A stretch of 40,068 nucleotides of DNA from JAHTBL01 sp038532735 (lineage in GTDB: Bacteria; Pseudomonadota; Alphaproteobacteria; Rhodobacterales; Rhodobacteraceae), in NCBI GenBank assembly GCA_038532735.1, contig JBCBAC010000017.1:1-40068 (forward strand). Reading direction: 5' to 3'. Positions 24,993 to 32,940 of this stretch are shown here, piece after piece. The notes under the pieces were generated by a model. That model was given only the letters and a program-made list of their open reading frames with translations, searched no databases and was not told where the DNA came from. The position numbers and the translations under genes were made by a program. Within the stretch, counting starts at the first letter, position 1. Each line of letters starts with the position of its first letter.

Positions 24993-26182
24993 TTCAGCGC
25001 CTCTGCAATCCGCGCGGCAAGACGTTGGGCGACGGCGGTTTTGCTCATCCGGGGCCAATCCTCTGACCCGTCTGCATGGATCAAGGTCACGTCGTTTTCG
25101 CTGCCCCCCATGATCCCCGTTTCGGGGGAGACATCATTCGCCACGATCCAGTCACAACCCTTGCGCTGCCGTTTGGCGGTGGCGTGGGCGATCACATCGT
25201 CGGTTTCAGCTGCAAAGCCGATCACCAGTTCCGGGCGACCCGCTTTCATCTGCGACACACCTGCCAGAATGTCGGGGTTTTCGGCGAATTGGAGCGTCGG
25301 CAAACCGTCCTTGTCTTTCTTGATCTTGCTGTCAGAGGCGTCCGTCACATGCCAATCCGCGACCGCAGCGGCGAAGATCGCTGCCTTGGCGGGGAGCGCG
25401 TTATCAACGGCCTCTTTCATTTCCCGCGCAGAATTAACCTTAACGATCTGCGCACCGCGCGGCATCGGGGCACTGGCGGGGCCAGTGATGAACTGCACAT
25501 CGGCCCCCAACGCCACAAGCGCCTCGGCGATAGCCGTGCCTTGCGCGCCGGAGGAGCGGTTGGCGATATAGCGCACCGGGTCAATCGGCTCATGCGTGGG
25601 GCCAGAGGTGACGATAATGCGGTGTCCTTTCAACGGGCCATCTCCAAGCGCCGCGCTGATTGCATCAACGATTTCAAGTGGTTCGCTCATACGACCGGGG
25701 CCAAACTCCCCGCACGCCATATCGCCGTCATTGGGGCCAACTGTCAGAATTCCATCCCCCTGCAGCGTCGCCAGATTGCGCTGGGTGGCAGGATGACCCC
25801 ACATCCGAACATTCATCGCAGGCGCGATCAGAACGCGTTTGTCAGTCGCCAAAAGCAGGGTCGAGGCCAGATCATTGGCTAGACCAGCCGCCATCTTTGC
25901 CATCAGATCGGCACTTGCGGGGGCCACGACGACCAAATCGGCGGCGCGCGACAGCTCGATATGCCCCATCTCGGCCTCATCGGTCAGATCGAAGAGGTCG
26001 CGATAAACTTTCGTGCCGGCAAGGGCAGAGACGGAAAGCGGCGTCACGAACTCTTCAGCCGCGCGGGTCAGGACGGGCGTCACCTGGACAGAGCGTTCAC
26101 GCAACCGGCGGATCAGGTCGAGCGCTTTGAAAGCCGCGATCCCACCGGAGATGATCAGAAGAACGTGTTTGCCAGCCAACAT
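24989..26182 (-). CDS. coaBC: Bifunctional phosphopantothenoylcysteine decarboxylase/synthetase
   Basis: 397 residues that carry out two steps of coenzyme A synthesis. The N-terminal flavoprotein CoaC domain has GHIELSRAADLVVVAPAS, with the catalytic His, and the cysteine loop MACGEFGPGRMSEP. The C-terminal CoaB domain begins IIVTSGPTHEPIDPVRYIANRSSG and contains AAVADWHV and KIKK-type residues (SKIKKDKDG). AAAGG lies 8 bases before the ATG. It lies 64 bases downstream of chaN and is coupled to dut. With panC and panB it places three CoA-pathway genes in one window. Confidence 0.97.
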   Translation of the reverse strand: MLAGKHVLLIISGGIAAFKALDLIRRLRERSVQVTPVLTRAAEEFVTPLSVSALAGTKVYRDLFDLTDEAEMGHIELSRAADLVVVAPASADLMAKMAAGLANDLASTLLLATDKRVLIAPAMNVRMWGHPATQRNLATLQGDGILTVGPNDGDMACGEFGPGRMSEPLEIVDAISAALGDGPLKGHRIIVTSGPTHEPIDPVRYIANRSSGAQGTAIAEALVALGADVQFITGPASAPMPRGAQIVKVNSAREMKEAVDNALPAKAAIFAAAVADWHVTDASDSKIKKDKDGLPTLQFAENPDILAGVSQMKAGRPELVIGFAAETDDVIAHATAKRQRKGCDWIVANDVSPETGIMGGSENDVTLIHADGSEDWPRMSKTAVAQRLAARIAEALK

Positions 26183-26246
26183 CGCTGCGCCTTTCGCGGT
26201 CAGAATGCCTAAGCTCTAGGTAAATGCAGCGCGACTGGCAAGGTTC

Positions 26247-27035
26247 TCAGCGAAATGCCGCACAGGGGTCCTCGCGCGGGGCGGGTGCGGTAACCTCAAT
26301 AAAATCAAACTGTTCGGGGCTGCCGGGCAGCGCCTCAAGAAAGCCGACGGACCAAACGGTGACATCGGGGGCAGCGTGCGCGATTGCGGCGGGGATGCCC
26401 CAATCCTTGCGCGCATGACCGTGGCCCGTGATCACAACGACCGGCCCACCGGTGTCGCGTAGGGCCTGCAAAGTGGTCTGCGCGAAAGCCGCGTCGCGCA
26501 GGCGTTGCGCCTCTACCATACCGCCCAGCATGTCGGCGGGCATCGCGTTGCAATGGGCATCGTCTTGCAGCTGCTTGCGGGCGGTCAGCTCTGCCTCGGG
26601 GAGCGGATCGGTCAGGCCGTAAAGCTCTGGATTGCCGGGAAATTGCGCGGCAGCGCCTTCGGTCACGGCCGCCCGGACCGTCCCGCGTGGTAAGGCCGTG
26701 CCGTAAATCGCGGCATCGCCAAGAGCCTCGAAAATTGGGTAATACATGGCAAAATCAGGCCAAGCGGAGGCAGTCCAGCCGATGGCCTCTTCCAACGCGG
26801 CTTCGTCATCACGCAGATCAATCGTGGCGCTGGCGGCCTGATCCGGTGTTAGCATTTCAAATACAACTGCGGCAGGCGCGATCACGTCCACGGCGTCCGC
26901 TTGTTTGTCATGGTGGATTGGGTTGTCGTGAACCTCGCCCAGGATCACGACATCGACCTCGGGCCAGTCGAGAGCCGCAACGGGCGCGGCGGCCAGGAAA
27001 AGCGCCGCGCCAATCTGCTTAGTTAAAGAATTCAA
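26247..27035 (-). CDS. ChaN family exported protein (haem-binding-like)
   Basis: 262 residues from TTG 27033-27035. This is chosen because it gives a signal peptide (MNSLTKQIGAALFLAAAPVAALD) and lies close behind AAAGAAG; longer frames are antisense or overlap rpoH2 coding. ChaN/DUF399 blocks are VDVVILGEVHDNPIHHDKQADAV, FEMLTPDQ and VVVITGHGHARKDWGIP. Family members such as Campylobacter ChaN bind haem and are placed in the Tiki-like/EreA superfamily. There is no lipobox cysteine, so the protein is probably periplasmic and soluble. It overlaps the rpoH2 stop by 17 bases and is presumably cotranscribed with it. Confidence 0.85.
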   Translation of the reverse strand: MNSLTKQIGAALFLAAAPVAALDWPEVDVVILGEVHDNPIHHDKQADAVDVIAPAAVVFEMLTPDQAASATIDLRDDEAALEEAIGWTASAWPDFAMYYPIFEALGDAAIYGTALPRGTVRAAVTEGAAAQFPGNPELYGLTDPLPEAELTARKQLQDDAHCNAMPADMLGGMVEAQRLRDAAFAQTTLQALRDTGGPVVVITGHGHARKDWGIPAAIAHAAPDVTVWSVGFLEALPGSPEQFDFIEVTAPAPREDPCAAFR

Positions 27036-27897
27036 AGACTTCTTTGGATTGCGTCTCAAGGCTTTTGCGCATCTTACCAAAGGCAGCTGCCTCCAATTGA
27101 CGGACACGCTCTTTGGAGAGGCCAAGCTCATTGCCAAGACTTTCCAGTGTCCGCGAGTCGTCGCGCAGCTTGCGTTCCCGAACGATGAACCGCTCCCGCT
27201 CGTTGAGACAGGACAACGCTGTCAGTAACCACTCGCGCAGCGTATCGTTGTCGTGATTGTCCTCAACGATATCAGAGCTTTGCGGGCCGTCGTCTTCCAA
27301 AGCATCAATCCACTCGCGACCTTCATCTTCGGTCGATTGTGTTGCGTTGAGCGAGTAGTCGGAGCCTGCAAGGCGACCTTCCATCATCTCAACATCATGG
27401 AGCGGAACACCAACTTCGGTTGCTATCATCTGACGCATCTGGTGCTTGTCGAGGCGCTCACCTACCGCAGCTGCTTCCCGCTCAAGGCGGGCCTGCACAC
27501 GGCGCATGTTGAAGAACAGCGACTTCTGCGAGGAGGTGGAGCCTGTGCGCACCATCGACCAGTTGCGCATCACGTAGTCTTGGATGGACGCCTTGATCCA
27601 CCAAACTGCGTAGGTCGAGAACCGTACGCCGCGATCCGGGTCAAACTTGTCTGCCGCCTTCATCAGGCCCAGACCTGCTTCCTGGATCAGGTCGTTCATG
27701 GGGGCGCCGTAACGTTTAAACTTCGACGCCATGGAGATCGCCAGACGCATGTAAGCTGTTACCAGCCGGTGCAGTGCAGCCTCGTCACGCTCATCGCGCC
27801 ATGCATAGGCGAGGCGTAATTCCGTCTCGGCGTCCAGCAGTTCGGCGCGCATCGCGCGGCGGGAAAGGGATTGATCTGAGTAACCATCAAGTGCCAT
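27019..27897 (-). CDS. rpoH2: RNA polymerase sigma factor RpoHII type
   Basis: A 292-residue sigma-32-like factor. Region 2 is APMNDLIQEAGLGLMKAADKFDP and RFSTYAVWWIKASIQDYVMRNW; the RpoH box appears as QKSLFFNMRR; region 4 has the helix-turn-helix LESLGNELGLSKERVRQLEAAAF. The N-terminus MALDGYSDQSLSRRAM and YVMRNWSMVRTGSTSSQ resemble RpoHII of Rhodobacter, which acts with RpoE in the singlet-oxygen and oxidative-stress response, rather than the heat-shock RpoHI. The ATG at 27895-27897 follows GGGGGG. An RpoE-like promoter is proposed at 27945-27974. Confidence 0.93.
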   Translation of the reverse strand: MALDGYSDQSLSRRAMRAELLDAETELRLAYAWRDERDEAALHRLVTAYMRLAISMASKFKRYGAPMNDLIQEAGLGLMKAADKFDPDRGVRFSTYAVWWIKASIQDYVMRNWSMVRTGSTSSQKSLFFNMRRVQARLEREAAAVGERLDKHQMRQMIATEVGVPLHDVEMMEGRLAGSDYSLNATQSTEDEGREWIDALEDDGPQSSDIVEDNHDNDTLREWLLTALSCLNERERFIVRERKLRDDSRTLESLGNELGLSKERVRQLEAAAFGKMRKSLETQSKEVFEFFN

Positions 27898-27915
27898 GAG
27901 TTGACCCCCCGGTAA

Positions 27916-27945
27916 TTGGCAGCCACGTGTTGTGGCGTTTATAAT
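27916..27945 (+). promoter_or_regulatory. Sigma-70 promoter for cobU
   Basis: TTGGCA (27916-27921) and a perfect TATAAT (27940-27945) are 18 bases apart. The predicted start near 27951 leaves a leader of about 42 bases before the cobU TTG, too short for a cobalamin riboswitch. It overlaps the -10 end of the proposed divergent rpoH2 promoter. Confidence 0.75.
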
Positions 27946-27974
27946 GGTTACGGTGCGACAAAGTGGTTGGATCA
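27945..27974 (-). promoter_or_regulatory. RpoE-like promoter for rpoH2
   Basis: On the minus strand TGATCC (27974-27969) is followed after 18 bases by TAACCA (27950-27945), 47 bases before the rpoH2 ATG. TGATCC resembles the -35 element of RpoE/ChrR-controlled promoters known from Rhodobacter sphaeroides, where rpoHII is an RpoE target. No convincing sigma-70 promoter faces rpoH2. Confidence 0.45.
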
Positions 27975-27992
27975 CAACAAGACGGAAAAAAA

Positions 27993-28514
27993 TTGCTGCC
28001 GCCCTTGTCTTTTGTCCTCGGCGGCGCAGCGAGCGGGAAATCCGCCTTTGCCGAGGGCCTTGTTCTGGCGGATGGCGGCACGCGTGGTTATCTGGCCACG
28101 GCGCAGGTCTGGGACGCGGAGATGGAGGCGAAAGTCGACCGTCACAAAACCATGCGCGGGGCGGGTTGGATCACGGTAGAAGAACCGCTCGATATTGCGG
28201 CGGCGTTAACGAAAATGACCGACGCGGAAACCATTTTGCTGGATTGCGCGACGCTGTGGCTCACCAACCAGTTGTTGGCAGAGGCGGATCTTGAGGCGGC
28301 GTCTGACGTGTTTGTCGAAACGCTTGTCGCAGCCTCCCAACGCATCGTAGTTGTCAGCAACGAAGTGGGTCAAGGCATTGTGCCAGACAACGCCATGTCG
28401 CGCAGATTTCGGGAAGCGCAGGGGCGGTTGAACCAGAAGATCGCCGCCCAATCGGATTTGGCAATAAACGTGATTGCAGGTCTGCCGATGGTTCTGAAAG
28501 GCACCCTGCCATGA
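27993..28514 (+). CDS. cobU: Adenosylcobinamide kinase / GTP:cobinamide-P guanylyltransferase
   Basis: 173 residues from TTG 27993, chosen because GGA lies 7 bases upstream and the protein then begins MLPPLSFVLGGAASGKS. The earlier in-frame GTG at 27963 is less likely. The Walker A is GGAASGKS (10-17). Other CobU/CobP blocks are YLATAQVWDAEMEAKVDRHK, DCATLWLTNQL and VVSNEVGQGIVPDNAMSRRFR. The enzyme phosphorylates adenosylcobinamide and attaches GMP in late B12 assembly. It overlaps the next gene by 4 bases (ATGA), forming a two-gene unit, and has its own sigma-70 promoter. Confidence 0.95.
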   Translation: MLPPLSFVLGGAASGKSAFAEGLVLADGGTRGYLATAQVWDAEMEAKVDRHKTMRGAGWITVEEPLDIAAALTKMTDAETILLDCATLWLTNQLLAEADLEAASDVFVETLVAASQRIVVVSNEVGQGIVPDNAMSRRFREAQGRLNQKIAAQSDLAINVIAGLPMVLKGTLP

Positions 28515-29077
28515 GCCATTTCTGGATGGTGCGTCATGGTCCAACTCATGCAAAAACGATGGTCGGCTGGTCTGACCTGCCCGCCGATCTGAGCGACACT
28601 GCAGCCCTTGCCCGGTTGCGCGACTACCTGCCCGATGCACCAGTCATTTCGTCTGACCTGATCCGGGCGACTGCCACTGCTGATGCCGTGCAGGGAGCGC
28701 GCCCCCGCCTTACCCATGACCCTGATCTTCGTGAGATTAATTTCGGCGCCTGGGAACAGCGCAGCTTTGCCGATGTGGAGGCCGAAAGCCCCGATCTGAT
28801 CCGCGCCTATTGGGAGCAACCCGGCGACATCCGACCGCCCGGCGGTGAAAGCTGGCATGACGTGCAAACGCGTGTGAACCGGGTGATAGACGGGCTCATC
28901 GGCACCGCGCCCGACATCATCGTCGTGTGCCATTTCGGCGTGATCCTGACACAAGTGCAACGCGCGCTCGGGATCAGCGCGTATGATGCCTTTGCCAACA
29001 AGATCGACAACCTCTCGGTGACCGATCTGAGCTTTGACAACAGCTGGCATATCGGGGCGATCAATCACCGTCCGTGA
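28511..29077 (+). CDS. Histidine phosphatase, probable alpha-ribazole phosphatase (CobC-like)
   Basis: 188 residues. The catalytic RHGPT motif is at 8-12 (WMVRHGPTHAK), the second histidine region is VVCHFGVILTQ, and the acidic EINFGAWEQRSF is also present, all typical of the phosphoglycerate-mutase-like superfamily. Coupling to cobU by ATGA overlap suggests it dephosphorylates alpha-ribazole phosphate, the CobC role. The sequence alone cannot exclude another small phosphomonoester. The 60 bases to the GST gene contain a TATATG without a convincing -35. Confidence 0.82.
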   Translation: MSHFWMVRHGPTHAKTMVGWSDLPADLSDTAALARLRDYLPDAPVISSDLIRATATADAVQGARPRLTHDPDLREINFGAWEQRSFADVEAESPDLIRAYWEQPGDIRPPGGESWHDVQTRVNRVIDGLIGTAPDIIVVCHFGVILTQVQRALGISAYDAFANKIDNLSVTDLSFDNSWHIGAINHRP

Positions 29078-29137
29078 TACAAAACCCAACAATTTCATGC
29101 TTTTCAGCGTCTATATGCGGCGATTAACCTTCATTCC

Positions 29138-30010
29138 ATGACATATGACCTCTATATCGGCGACCGCAGCTTTTCATCGTGGTCGTTACGTGGCTGGCTA
29201 ATGCTCAAGGCGTTTGACCTGCCCCATCGCACCCATTTGGTTGGGCTCTATTCGGGCACCATGGCCGATGATTTGGCCGATCTTGCGCCTGCCCGGCTCG
29301 TCCCTGTGCTCAAGACGCCCGAGGGCGATGTGAGCCAGGATACACTGGCCATGGCCGAGACGCTGCACGAGCGTCACCCGGATGCCGGGCTTTGGCCCAG
29401 GGACCAATCAGCCCGTGTGCTCGCACGCTGGATCGTGGCAGAGATGCACTCAGGTTTTGGTGCACTGCGCGGGGAATGCCCGATGAATTTGCGTGACAGT
29501 TGGGTCGGTTTTCCGGTGAGTGACGCGGTGCGCACGGACCTCGCGCGGATCGAGACGCTTTGGTCCGAGGCACGCTCGAAATTCGGCTCTGGCGGGCCTT
29601 GGCTTTTTGGCACTTACTCCCTGGCGGATGTGTTCTATGCCCCGGTCGCCGCACGGATTGCGGGCTATGATCTGCCGGTGAGCGATGCCGCACAGAACTA
29701 CGTCGCAGCGCATCTGGCGGACCCGCTTTTTCGGCAATGGCGGGCGATGGGGGCGACGGTCGATTATGATCCGATGCCTTACCAGCACGACCTGCAAAAG
29801 CGGAATTGGCCCGGCCCTACACCGATCACGGCGCGGGCGGTCGACAGCGGCCCATCTGTGAATGAGACCTGTCCATATTCGGGCGAACCCATCACGGATT
29901 TTCTGGAGGCAGGCGGCAAGATCTACGGCTTCTGCAACGCCTTTTGTCGCGACAAGACGGTCCAAGACCCCGAAGCGTGGCCGGACTTCATGGCCATTTA
30001 CCAATCGTAA
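29138..30010 (+). CDS. Glutathione S-transferase with C-terminal YHS-like Cys motif
   Basis: 290 residues. Residues 1-80 form a thioredoxin-fold GST N-domain (SFSSWSLRGWLMLKAF, LVPVLKTPEGDVSQDTLAM) and 90-205 the helical C-domain (FGTYSLADVFYAPVAARIAG). An extra segment of about 55 residues ends the protein: CPYSGEPI with C245, then YGFCNAFCRDKTVQDPEAW with C266 and C270. It resembles YHS/TRASH-type metal-binding modules, which have a CPxSGxPI...F-C-x3-C-x2-K pattern. The GST part binds glutathione; the tail may bind a metal, but that is inferred. Confidence 0.88.
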   Translation: MTYDLYIGDRSFSSWSLRGWLMLKAFDLPHRTHLVGLYSGTMADDLADLAPARLVPVLKTPEGDVSQDTLAMAETLHERHPDAGLWPRDQSARVLARWIVAEMHSGFGALRGECPMNLRDSWVGFPVSDAVRTDLARIETLWSEARSKFGSGGPWLFGTYSLADVFYAPVAARIAGYDLPVSDAAQNYVAAHLADPLFRQWRAMGATVDYDPMPYQHDLQKRNWPGPTPITARAVDSGPSVNETCPYSGEPITDFLEAGGKIYGFCNAFCRDKTVQDPEAWPDFMAIYQS

Positions 30011-30020
30011 ACACCTTCTG

Positions 30021-30048
30021 CGTTAACCATCCCTAACAGCGGTTAACG
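30021..30048. promoter_or_regulatory. Inverted repeat CGTTAACC-N12-GGTTAACG before comM (possible CtrA site)
   Basis: Perfect 8-base arms (30021-30028 and 30041-30048) are separated by 12 bases in the 46-base gap between the GST and comM. Both arms contain TTAACC or GGTTAA, the core of alphaproteobacterial CtrA boxes. It ends 8 bases before the comM ATG, overlapping its ribosome-binding site GGAG. Confidence 0.5.
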
Positions 30049-30056
30049 GAGAAATC

Positions 30057-31571
30057 ATGGTCGCCCACGCCTACACGGTCGCCTTCGAAGGCGTCGAAGC
30101 CCGCATGGTCGAGGTGCAATGCGCCGTGACCGCCGGGCTGCCCGCCTTCTCGATTGTCGGTCTGCCAGACAAAGCCGTGTCAGAGGCGCGCGAACGGGTG
30201 CGCGCCGCAATGACCGCAATGTCGATTGCCCTTCCATCGAAGCGGATCACGGTTAATTTGTCGCCTGCGGATCTGCCAAAAGAGGGCTCCCATTTCGATC
30301 TGCCGATCGCAATAGCATTGCTGGCGGCCCTCGATATTATCCCCAGCGAGGACGTGGAGGGCTGCGTCGCATTGGGCGAATTGGCACTTGATGGCGTTCT
30401 TGTCCCCGTGATCGGCGCGCTGCCTGCGGCCATGGCCGCCGCGGAGGAAGAGCGCGGGTTGCTCTGCCCGAAAGCCTGCGGGTCGGAAGCCGCGTGGGTC
30501 GGCGCAACCAAGGTCACCGCGGCGAACACGTTGCTTGATGTGGTGCGCCACTTCACCGGTGAACGGGTGATTGACGCGTCCGAGCCTGGCGAGGTTGCAT
30601 TGTCAGGCTTCGGCAAGGACATGCGCGATGTCAAAGGTCAGGAACGCGCGAAACGCGCGCTCGAAATTGCCGCCGCCGGGCGACATCATCTGTTCATGGT
30701 CGGCACACCGGGCTCTGGTAAGTCGATGCTGGCCGCGCGCGTGCCCAGCATTTTGCCGCCCCTCGCACCGGTGGAGGCGTTGGAAACTTCGATGATCCAT
30801 TCGCTGTCCGGCTTGTTGGACGAAGGCGGGATTTCACGCGCACGCCCCTTTCGGGAACCGCATCACACTGCCTCAATGGCCGCAATTGTTGGCGGCGGGC
30901 GCGGCGCAAAGCCGGGAGAGATTTCGCTCGCCCATAACGGCGTGCTCTTCATGGACGAATTTCCCGAGTTTCCCCGCGCCGTTCTTGAGACGCTGCGCCA
31001 GCCCATCGAGACAGGCGAGGTCATGGTCGCCCGCGCCAACGCCCACATCCGCTACCCCTGCCAATTCATGCTGATCGCCGCTGCAAACCCTTGTAAATGC
31101 GGGTATTTAAGCGACCCAGCCCGTGCCTGCGCCCGCGTTCCGCAATGCGGGGAAGACTATCTGGGGCGCATCTCAGGACCACTGATGGACCGCTTCGATC
31201 TTCGGGTGGAAGTGCCACCCGTTGGCTACCAGGACCTTGATTTGCCCCCCTCGGGTGACAGCTCGGCCGAGGTTGCAGCACGCGTCGCGGCAGCACGCGC
31301 GATACAAACTGAGCGTTTCGAGGAGACGCCACATGTACGCGTCAATGCAGATGCGGAGGGGCCTTTGCTGGACGAGATCGCGACGCCGGACGCTGAAGGG
31401 CGCGCGTTTCTGAACAAGGTTGCGGACCGGTTCGGGCTGTCCGCGCGCGGCTATCACCGGGTGCTGCGCGTGGCGCGCACCATCGCGGATCTGGACGGCG
31501 CGGCCGAGGTCCGGCACCCGCATATCGCCGAAGCGGTCAGCTATCGCTTGGTGATGGCGCGCGAGAGTTAG
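30057..31571 (+). CDS. comM: ComM/YifB family Mg-chelatase-like AAA+ ATPase
   Basis: 504 residues. The N-terminal Lon-like/ChlI domain is FSIVGLPDKAVSEARERVRAA and LPIAIALLAALDIIPSEDVEG. The AAA+ domain has Walker A GTPGSGKS (216-223), the YifB hallmark REPHHTASMAAIVGGG, Walker B GVLFMDEFPEF, and the cysteine cluster CKCGYLSDPARACARVPQC. The C-terminal helical domain (LSARGYHRVLRVARTIADLDG) is also present. ComM is a branch-migration helicase that integrates incoming DNA during natural transformation. GGAG lies 5 bases before the ATG. The stop overlaps the gshB stop by 4 bases. Confidence 0.95.
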   Translation: MVAHAYTVAFEGVEARMVEVQCAVTAGLPAFSIVGLPDKAVSEARERVRAAMTAMSIALPSKRITVNLSPADLPKEGSHFDLPIAIALLAALDIIPSEDVEGCVALGELALDGVLVPVIGALPAAMAAAEEERGLLCPKACGSEAAWVGATKVTAANTLLDVVRHFTGERVIDASEPGEVALSGFGKDMRDVKGQERAKRALEIAAAGRHHLFMVGTPGSGKSMLAARVPSILPPLAPVEALETSMIHSLSGLLDEGGISRARPFREPHHTASMAAIVGGGRGAKPGEISLAHNGVLFMDEFPEFPRAVLETLRQPIETGEVMVARANAHIRYPCQFMLIAAANPCKCGYLSDPARACARVPQCGEDYLGRISGPLMDRFDLRVEVPPVGYQDLDLPPSGDSSAEVAARVAAARAIQTERFEETPHVRVNADAEGPLLDEIATPDAEGRAFLNKVADRFGLSARGYHRVLRVARTIADLDGAAEVRHPHIAEAVSYRLVMARES

Positions 31572-32515
31572 CGTTTGGCTTCGATGGTTTGCCAGATCTT
31601 TTCGGCCACGTTGATGCCGTCGAAACGCTCAAGCTCCTGAATGCCCGTGGGGGAGGTCACGTTGATCTCGGTCAGGTAATCGCCGATCACGTCAATGCCG
31701 ACAAAAACCTGCCCATGGTCGCGCAAGGTGGGGCCGATGGCCTCGCAAATCTCATGCTCGCGTGCGGTCAAGCCAACCTTCTCGGGCTTACCACCGACAT
31801 GCATATTGGACCGGGTCTCACCAGCTGCGGGCACGCGGTTGATCGCGCCAACGGGCGCCCCATCCACCAAGATGATCCGTTTATCGCCTTTGGAGACGTC
31901 GGGCAGGAATTTCTGCGCGATCAGCGGCTCGCGATTGATGCCAGTGAAAAGCTCATGCAGCGAGGCGAGATTGCGGTCATCCGGGCCAAGTCGGAACACA
32001 CCGGCGCCGCCATTACCATAAAGCGGCTTGAGGATCATATCGCCATGCTGCGCCTTGAAGGCTTTGAGCGTTTCGAGATCGCGCGCGATGGTGGTGGGCG
32101 GCGTCAGATCGGGAAAGTCGAGAACCAGCAGCTTCTCCGGGTAATTGCGCACCCAAAACGGATCATTCACGACGAGCGTATCGGGGTGAACGCGGTCAAG
32201 AAGATGCGTCGTGGTGATGTAGGACATGTCAAAGGGTGGGTCCTGGCGCAGCCAGATGACGTCGAAATCGGCCAGATCGACAACGCGCTGGCCGCCCAAG
32301 GACACATGATCGCCTTGCACGCGCTGCACGGTGAAATCCTGACCCCGCGCGGTGATCTTGCCCGCCTCGTAAGCCAGCTTATCGGGCGCATAGTAAAATA
32401 GACTGTGCCCGCGGGCCTGCGCTTCCTCGGCAAGGCGAAAGGAGCTGTCCGCGTTGATGTCGACCTGATCAATCGGGTCCATCTGAAAAGCGACTTTAAG
32501 GGGTTTGACGGACAT
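31568..32515 (-). CDS. gshB: Glutathione synthetase
   Basis: 315 residues, the same length class as E. coli GshB (315-316), from ATG 32513-32515 with GGAG 8 bases upstream. It is an ATP-grasp enzyme that joins gamma-glutamylcysteine and glycine. Blocks: MDPIDQVDINADSSFRLAEEAQARGH at the N-terminus, ILKPLYGNGGAGVFRL, AQKFLPDVSKGDKRIILVDG and VGIDVIGDYLTEINVTSPTGIQEL. It is last in the rsmI-yraN-gshB direction, 62 bases after yraN. Confidence 0.97.
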   Translation of the reverse strand: MSVKPLKVAFQMDPIDQVDINADSSFRLAEEAQARGHSLFYYAPDKLAYEAGKITARGQDFTVQRVQGDHVSLGGQRVVDLADFDVIWLRQDPPFDMSYITTTHLLDRVHPDTLVVNDPFWVRNYPEKLLVLDFPDLTPPTTIARDLETLKAFKAQHGDMILKPLYGNGGAGVFRLGPDDRNLASLHELFTGINREPLIAQKFLPDVSKGDKRIILVDGAPVGAINRVPAAGETRSNMHVGGKPEKVGLTAREHEICEAIGPTLRDHGQVFVGIDVIGDYLTEINVTSPTGIQELERFDGINVAEKIWQTIEAKR

Positions 32516-32577
32516 CAGGCACACTCCGTTGCAGTAGTGCCTTTACATGGCCCAGCGCTGCGACGGGTGCAATGCCC

Positions 32578-32940
32578 TCAAAACTGGCCGAACGCGTTTT
32601 CGAGAATTTCCACCGCGCCACTGTCATCGACAAGGGCCACATCAAAGCGCGCATCCGTGTCTTGCCCATTGGGTTGCGTGCCCAGAAATTGTGCGGCAGA
32701 GGCCATGATCCGCCCGATCTGACGGGCGGAGACACGCGCGGCGGCGGCAGCAAAATCACGTGCTTTCTTCACTTCGACAAAGATGACGCCGCCGTTCTCT
32801 GGATCGCGCAGGATCAGGTCGATTTCACCACCTGCACCGCGCCACCGTTCAGCCAAGGCCGCACATCCGGCAGCACCATATTGGCGCGCGACAGCTTGTT
32901 CGGCCGCAAAGCCATTGTGATAAGAGACTGCGCCGCTCAT
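32578..32940 (-). CDS. yraN: YraN family protein (UPF0102)
   Basis: A 120-residue small nuclease-fold-like protein. The conserved core is GAGGEIDLILRDPENGGVIFVEVKKA, with the Glu-Ile-Asp and Val-Glu-Val-Lys pattern of Holliday-junction-resolvase-like folds, followed by QIGRIMASAAQFLG. The function is unproven in the family. The start overlaps the rsmI stop by 4 bases (ATGA). The rsmI/yraN/lpoA neighbourhood is conserved from E. coli. Confidence 0.9.
   Translation of the reverse strand: MSGAVSYHNGFAAEQAVARQYGAAGCAALAERWRGAGGEIDLILRDPENGGVIFVEVKKARDFAAAAARVSARQIGRIMASAAQFLGTQPNGQDTDARFDVALVDDSGAVEILENAFGQF

Noticed and set aside
27898..27992. Cobalamin riboswitch before cobU
   Set aside because: Only about 42 bases lie between the predicted start of transcription and cobU, and no B12-box sequence is visible.
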